From Streptosporangiaceae bacterium (GTDB lineage Bacteria; Actinomycetota; Actinomycetes; Streptosporangiales; Streptosporangiaceae), in the NCBI GenBank assembly GCA_030045295.1, contig JASIGD010000014.1, positions 1 through 9,914 of the forward strand: a stretch of DNA of 9,914 nucleotides, in the 5' to 3' direction. The notes under the pieces were generated by a model, which did not search any database, had not been told where the DNA came from, and saw only the letters and a list, made by a program, of their open reading frames with translations. This document shows positions 6,867-9,914 of the stretch, piece by piece. Made by a program: the position numbers and the translations under genes. The stretch's first letter is position 1, and each line of letters starts with the position of its first letter.

Positions 6867-8596
6867 CTGATTGTCCAGGCGCCCGGGAGCATCAGCGGTC
6901 CGTACGGCGGCAGGCCGGCGCGGGCCGCGAGCCGCCAGGCCGGGCCCCACCCCGAATAGCCGTCGGACAAGCCCAGGCCCAGCGCGGCGGCTGCCGCCGG
7001 GCGGGCCTCGCTTGACTCTGGCGGCCGCAGCTGATCGAGCGGGGTCAGCCTGGGCCAGGTGCGCAGCGGCGCATCGGCGGGCAGGCCTGCCCGGAGACGG
7101 GCGATCTCGGCCGCGGCCGCCATCCCGCCGAGCTCGTCGACCAGCCCGTTTCCCGCGGCATCCGCGCCGGTCCACACCCGGCCCCGGGCCAGCTCGTGCA
7201 CCCGTTCCACCGGCATCCTGCGGCCGGACGCCACCTTCTCGATGAAATCGCGGTAAACCACGTCGAGCCAGAGGTTGAGCCGTTCCCACTCGTCCTCGGT
7301 GAACGGATGCGTAGGAGCGAACATGGTCGCCCTGGCTCCCTCGCCCACCGAATCGGTCGTGATGCCGGCCCGGCCCAGCGCCTCCTCCAGCACGGGCTTG
7401 CCGTGGATAACCCCGATCGACCCGGTGAGCGTGCCCGGCTGCGCGACGATGACGTCGGCCGCCATCGAGATGTAGTACCCGCCGGACGCGGCTACGTCGC
7501 TCATCGACACCACGACGGGCTTGCCGGCCGCGCGCAGCCTGACCACCTCGCGCCAGATCGTGTCGGACGCTACGGCGGACCCGCCCGGGCTGTTGACCCG
7601 GAGCAGGACGGAGCGCACCCGCTTGTCCGACTTCGCCGACCGCAGCGCGCCCGCCACCGTGTCCGAGCCCATGGCGCCGCCCGCCGGGCCGCGGGTGCTG
7701 CGCCCCTGCCTGATCGGTCCGGACGCGTAGATCACGGCGACGAAATGCTCTCGCGGGTTCGGCAGGCGGCGCGCCCGCTGGGCCAGCAGGTGGGTTCGCC
7801 GGTAGCGGGCGACGTACTGCAGGATCGCGTCCTTGCCCGCCTCCTTGCGAACGGCCTGGTACACCTCGTCCCGGTAGCCGAGCTCGTCGACCAGGCCTTC
7901 GGCCCGAGCGTCAGCGGCCAGGAACGGGCCCCGGTCGAGCAGGGCGCGGGCGTCCTCGACGGTCTTGCCGCGGCGTTCGGCGATGGCCGCGCAGAGCTGC
8001 TCGACGACGGAGGCCGCCAGGCGCTCGTTGGCCTCGCGGGCGGGCCCGGTGAAGCCGCGTTCGGTCAGGTTGTCGGCGGCCGTCTTGTACTCGTACCTCT
8101 TCGCGCTCTGGAAGCCGATGCCGATCTTGGCCAGCGCGTCGTGCAGGAATAGCTGCTCGACCGCAACGCCGGTGAGCCCGAGGCTGCCGGATGGCTGCAA
8201 CCAGATCCGGTCGAATGCGGTGGCGAGATAGTAGGGCACGTTTCCGTGCGTGAACTCGCCGAAGCTCTCGGACCAGGCCACGGTGAGCTTGCCCGACCGG
8301 CGGAAATCGGCCACCGCCTCCCGTATCTCCTGCGTCCGGGCCAGCCCGATCCGGCTGCCGCCCACCCTCACCACCAACGCGCGGACCCGGTCATCGCGGC
8401 CCGCGCGGCGCAGGCCGTCGATGATGTCGGGCAGCCTGATCTTGCGGATGGAGGCCAGCGCGGACAGCGGATCGGTGACCGGGCCCTCCGGAACATCGTC
8501 GGTCAGGTCGAGCTCGAGGATCAGGGGTGCCGTCTGGCGTTGCCGTAGCCTGGAGATCGGTTCGGGCAGCGGCCAGGCGATTTTCGCGTCTGCCAT
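6863..8596 (-). CDS. sppA: Protease IV-type signal peptide peptidase SppA (S49 family)
   Basis: Serine/lysine-dyad peptidase expected to cut leftover signal peptides or other membrane-associated peptides. The 577 residues form the long, two-domain 67K-type: an N-terminal S49 half (about 28-260) and a C-terminal half (about 285-500). The catalytic Lys is K171 in KRYEYKTAADN; the nucleophile is S371 in SDVAASGGYYISMAAD. They are 200 residues apart, the same distance as K209 and S409 of E. coli SppA. Also conserved are LLRVNSPGGS (331-340), PGTLTGSIGVIHGK (387-400) and GRVWTG (472-477), and the tail PLMLPGAWTIS looks like other actinobacterial members. No N-terminal signal or membrane helix is visible (MADAKIAWPLPEPISRLRQ), unlike E. 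coli SppA, so membrane attachment, if any, is peripheral. A TAAGCT box 6 bases before ATG 8596 suggests a leaderless mRNA. It is first of a likely three-gene unit. Confidence 0.95.
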   Translation of the reverse strand: MADAKIAWPLPEPISRLRQRQTAPLILELDLTDDVPEGPVTDPLSALASIRKIRLPDIIDGLRRAGRDDRVRALVVRVGGSRIGLARTQEIREAVADFRRSGKLTVAWSESFGEFTHGNVPYYLATAFDRIWLQPSGSLGLTGVAVEQLFLHDALAKIGIGFQSAKRYEYKTAADNLTERGFTGPAREANERLAASVVEQLCAAIAERRGKTVEDARALLDRGPFLAADARAEGLVDELGYRDEVYQAVRKEAGKDAILQYVARYRRTHLLAQRARRLPNPREHFVAVIYASGPIRQGRSTRGPAGGAMGSDTVAGALRSAKSDKRVRSVLLRVNSPGGSAVASDTIWREVVRLRAAGKPVVVSMSDVAASGGYYISMAADVIVAQPGTLTGSIGVIHGKPVLEEALGRAGITTDSVGEGARATMFAPTHPFTEDEWERLNLWLDVVYRDFIEKVASGRRMPVERVHELARGRVWTGADAAGNGLVDELGGMAAAAEIARLRAGLPADAPLRTWPRLTPLDQLRPPESSEARPAAAAALGLGLSDGYSGWGPAWRLAARAGLPPYGPLMLPGAWTIS

Positions 8597-9044
8597 GCGG
8601 TCAGCTTACGGTGCCAGGGAGCGCGGGATCAGCGAGCATCCGGTCACGATCATCGTGGACACCGCCAACGTGATGGGCGCGCGTCCTGACGGCTGGTGGC
8701 GGGACCGGGCCGCCGCGGCGGTCCGGCTGCACGCGCAGATCGAGCGGCTGGCGGCGAGCGGACGCGCCATCTTGCCGGGTGAAACCGCCGCGCCGGAATT
8801 CGTCATGGTGCTCGAGGGCGCCGCCAAGGCGGCCAGTTCTCGCCTTTCCGACCCCGCTCTGCCGGACCGGGTCCGGGTGGTACAGGCGCCCGGGTCAGGC
8901 GATGACGCGATCGTCGCCCTGGCGCGGGACCTGCCCGGCCGGCGCGTCGTCGTGACCGCCGACCGCGAGCTACGGGAACGATCCACCGCGGCCGGCGCGA
9001 CGATCCTCGGGCCGGGCTGGCTGCTCGGTCTGCTGAGCGAGTAA
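8595..9044 (+). CDS. Small PIN/NYN-like domain protein, putative nuclease
   Basis: Protein of up to 149 residues resembling a group of short actinobacterial proteins of NYN/PIN-like fold (some are annotated as NTP pyrophosphohydrolase, which I doubt). The fold's acidic sites are all visible: IIVDTANVMG (19-28) with D22 and N25, PDGWWRDR (31-38), GSGDDAIV (100-107) with D103/D104, and VVVTADREL (118-126) with D123. In NYN and PIN proteins these positions bind the metal ion used to cleave RNA, so a ribonuclease role is inferred, not shown. The best in-frame ATG is 8595, whose bases are part of the same CATG as the sppA start on the other strand; GTG 8655, at the V of VDTANV, is a shorter alternative but would remove the first strand. 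No good ribosome binding site is seen for either. The same frame is open further upstream inside sppA, but that is antisense shadow. Confidence 0.75.
   Translation: MRSAYGARERGISEHPVTIIVDTANVMGARPDGWWRDRAAAAVRLHAQIERLAASGRAILPGETAAPEFVMVLEGAAKAASSRLSDPALPDRVRVVQAPGSGDDAIVALARDLPGRRVVVTADRELRERSTAAGATILGPGWLLGLLSE
8603..8632 (-). promoter_or_regulatory. Candidate leaderless promoter of sppA
   Basis: Minus-strand CTGATC (8632-8627), an 18-base spacer and TAAGCT (8608-8603), which ends 6 bases before ATG 8596, would start transcription at or next to the ATG. No Shine-Dalgarno sequence precedes this ATG, which agrees with leaderless translation, common in actinobacteria. The element lies inside the start of the divergent NYN-like gene. 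Confidence 0.4.
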
Positions 9045-9153
9045 GGCCGCGCCCGGCTCGCCAGGGAAGATGCCGCTGAGGCCGCGCCCGGCTCCGGCTC
9101 GCCCGGGAAGATGCCGCTAAGGCCACTCCCGGCCCCGGCTCACCCGGATAAGC
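9045..9153 (+). repeat. Three degenerate tandem repeats after the NYN-like gene
   Basis: Directly after the stop codon come three head-to-tail copies: 9045-9079 (35 bases), 9080-9120 (41 bases) and about 9121-9153 (diverged). The core is ggccgcgcccggctcgcc followed by gggaagatgccgct. Copy 2 carries a 6-base insertion (a doubled ctccgg-type step); copy 3 has lost the agatgccgct part, reading ggataagcgc. The copies do not continue a reading frame: 35- and 41-base spacings differ and stops occur. Origin and function unknown. Confidence 0.75.
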
Positions 9154-9168
9154 GCAGTTTGGATAATC

Positions 9169-9184
9169 AAGCCGGTAGCGGCTT
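9169..9184 (+). terminator. Short hairpin before the 79-residue gene, weak terminator candidate
   Basis: AAGCCG-GTAG-CGGCTT forms a 6-bp stem with a 4-base loop and is followed by only one more T before ACTGG. It lies after the NYN-like gene and its repeats, so it could end that transcript or shape the leader of the next gene. Weak evidence. Confidence 0.3.
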
Positions 9185-9219
9185 TACTGGGCGTTTGGGC
9201 TACGGCCAGACGACGAGAC

Positions 9220-9224
9220 GGAGG
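9220..9224 (+). promoter_or_regulatory. Shine-Dalgarno site deciding the GTG start of the 79-residue protein
   Basis: GGAGG is immediately next to ATG 9225, too close to be used, but sits 6 bases from GTG 9231. Confidence 0.6.
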
Positions 9225-9230
9225 ATGCCT

Positions 9231-9470
9231 GTGCCGGTGCTGCTCGCTGTCGCGCTTGTCCTGTTTGTCGGCGTGCTGTTGGCCGCTGATTGCGCGGTCA
9301 AGGTACTTAGGCGAGTCCGTCGGCGAAGAGAGGCCAACCGGCGGCTCGCGGCGGCTGCGGCGCTGGCGGAAGCCGAGGACAGGCAGCGCAGAGCGGCGGC
9401 CGAGGCGAGCGTGGCGCTGACCTCCCTCATGCCGACCATCCACGACCACGACACCCGCCACGTTAATTAG
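9231..9470 (+). CDS. Small single-pass membrane protein, unknown function
   Basis: 79 residues, not recognised. Residues 3-19 (VLLAVALVLFVGVLLAA) form one membrane segment, with the N-terminus lacking charge and a strongly basic stretch (KVLRRVRRRRE, 24-34) just after, so by the positive-inside rule the C-terminus faces the cytoplasm. Residues 34-62 are an Ala/Glu/Arg-rich helix that could coil (EANRRLAAAAALAEAEDRQ). The tail IHDHDTRHVN is rich in His and Asp. GGAGG at 9220-9224 touches ATG 9225 directly but is 6 bases from GTG 9231, so the GTG start is preferred; the two differ by only two residues. Codon third positions are largely G or C, which supports real coding. Short membrane proteins of this layout are common near housekeeping genes in actinobacteria, but I cannot name a family. 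Confidence 0.7.
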   Translation: MPVLLAVALVLFVGVLLAADCAVKVLRRVRRRREANRRLAAAAALAEAEDRQRRAAAEASVALTSLMPTIHDHDTRHVN

Positions 9471-9522
9471 CGCCGCGGCAACCTGCGTTCTCCCGTCTGC
9501 CAGTCGTCAGGCACGTTACCTC

Positions 9523-9548
9523 CCCGCCCGGGTGTCGCGCGGGCCGGG
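9523..9548 (+). terminator. GC-rich hairpin downstream of the 79-residue gene
   Basis: CCCGCCCG (9523-9530) pairs with CGGG (9540-9543) and CGGG (9545-9548) around a one-base bulge, with loop GGTGTCGCG. No T tract follows on either strand, so it would be an actinobacterial-style terminator without U tail, or an RNA 3'-end stabiliser. Confidence 0.35.
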
Positions 9549-9823
9549 AACCGGGAGACTGGTGTGGCTGCAGGGTCGCAGTACGGCATGTCAGCGTCTG
9601 GCCACCCTGGCTCCGATACTCGAAATCATTATCGGGGACATAAACCCCGGGAATTCCGAGGGTAACCGTCCACGATTGTGTCAGCGGGACCATCCGGGAC
9701 AGCTGATGCGGCAGCTGAGGCCCGCGGGGCAAAGGTGGCGCGACAACGCCCTGACGCGCCGGTGGAGTCGATGCAGCCGTCCTCCTTCCAGGTCGCCGCG
9801 GATCCGATGGCCCCGCCCGGTCG

Positions 9824-9839
9824 GCTGGCCTTAGCCAGC
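9824..9839 (-). terminator. Hairpin just after the right-edge gene
   Basis: On the minus strand GCTGGC-TAAG-GCCAGC is a perfect 6-bp stem with a 4-base loop, beginning 10 bases after the TGA of the right-edge gene. The position suits a terminator for that gene; no T tract follows. Confidence 0.4.
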
Positions 9840-9849
9840 AGTGCCCTAC

Positions 9850-9914
9850 TCACGCCCGCGCGGTGGTCCGCCGCGCCCTGCGCAGGCCGAAGACGCCCGC
9901 CGTGACCAGCAGTA
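9850..9914 (-). CDS. 3' end of a minus-strand gene, probably a membrane protein
   Basis: Only the last 20 codons or so are in the window: LLVTAGVFGLRRARRTTARA and a TGA at 9852-9850. Every third codon position is G or C, and a hydrophobic run followed by a basic tail is the usual end of a multi-pass or single-pass membrane protein. The hairpin 10 bases downstream supports a gene end here. Family unknown; the opposite strand can also be read without stops over this short stretch, so the call is tentative. Confidence 0.45.
   Translation of the reverse strand, partial: LLVTAGVFGLRRARRTTARA

Larger units (their letters stand above)
9471..9849. other. 380-base convergent gap without a supported gene
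   Basis: I find no open frame here with believable protein composition on either strand. What it holds: a strong imperfect hairpin at 9523-9548 (CCCGCCCG against CGGG-C-CGGG, one bulge, 9-base loop) 53 bases after the 79-residue gene; a lower-GC patch at about 9617-9680 (gatactcgaaatcattatc) with a 5-bp GC stem at 9633-9649 (CGGGG-ACATAAA-CCCCG); and a 6-bp hairpin at 9824-9839 next to the right-hand gene. It does not match a riboswitch consensus that I know. Confidence 0.5.

Noticed and set aside
6867..7289. An N-terminal extension of the flavin reductase frame inside sppA
   Set aside because: The added residues are Arg/Gly/Ala-rich without family similarity; they are the out-of-frame reading of the sppA C-terminus.
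8250..8594. An upstream extension of the NYN-like gene to a start at 8250
   Set aside because: This part is antisense to the well-supported sppA N-terminus and has no resemblance to the NYN-like family.
9530..9680. A cobalamin or ydaO-type riboswitch suggested by gggaaccggg and ggtaacc
   Set aside because: The conserved boxes and their order are missing, and the region lies between convergent genes, not before a start.
9463..9732. An 89-codon minus-strand frame in the right-hand gap
   Set aside because: Codon third positions are not GC-biased as in the true genes, there is no ribosome site, and no domain is visible.
9859..9877. GCGCGG/CCGCGC inverted repeat near the right edge
   Set aside because: It falls inside the probable coding end of the right-edge gene, and such short GC arms are expected by chance at this base composition.
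9678..9905. Plus-strand and minus-strand frames of about 75 codons over the right-hand gap
   Set aside because: Low-complexity composition and no start signals; they overlap the better-supported gene end at 9850-9914.

Overview
The window is high-GC chromosomal DNA (roughly 70% G+C by eye) with almost every codon ending in G or C, frequent GTG/TTG starts and genes packed with 4-base overlaps. Together with a Methyltransf_19/DUF574-type methyltransferase, this points to an actinobacterium, probably of the Streptomyces/Streptosporangium/Catenulispora type. I cannot place it more precisely. I see no rRNA, tRNA, transposase, CRISPR array or phage gene.

Left part (1-4028, minus strand): a peptide-type ABC importer operon read right to left. 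It has two permeases (DppB-like, then DppC-like) and one long protein carrying two complete ATPase domains (a DppD-DppF fusion) that runs off the left edge. The three genes are joined by ATGA stop/start overlaps. No substrate-binding protein is seen; it must lie beyond the left edge or elsewhere. A candidate promoter sits at 4081-4110.

Middle (4261-5472, plus strand): hutI, imidazolonepropionase of histidine degradation, is divergent from the importer. Its ribosome binding site and start are ambiguous, and its last codons lie inside an 18-bp perfect palindrome that may act as a terminator between hutI and the convergent methyltransferase gene.

Middle right (5534-8596, minus strand): sppA (S49 peptidase), then a flavin reductase-like FMN-binding protein (TTGA overlap with sppA), then the SAM methyltransferase 31 bases further on. 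They look like one transcription unit, possibly with an extra promoter before the methyltransferase. No shared pathway is evident.

Right part (8595-9914): a small PIN/NYN-like protein whose best start shares the CATG palindrome with the sppA start; three degenerate tandem repeats; a 79-residue single-pass membrane protein; a 380-base gap with hairpins and a lower-GC patch; and the 3' end of a minus-strand gene that probably encodes a membrane protein.

I did not find a convincing new multi-gene system. The points most worth checking are the fused ATPase with its repeat-encoded N-terminus, the hutI start region with a possible 9-codon coupled minigene, the hutI terminal palindrome with its TTA codon, the shared sppA/NYN start, and the repeats and hairpins of 9045-9849.
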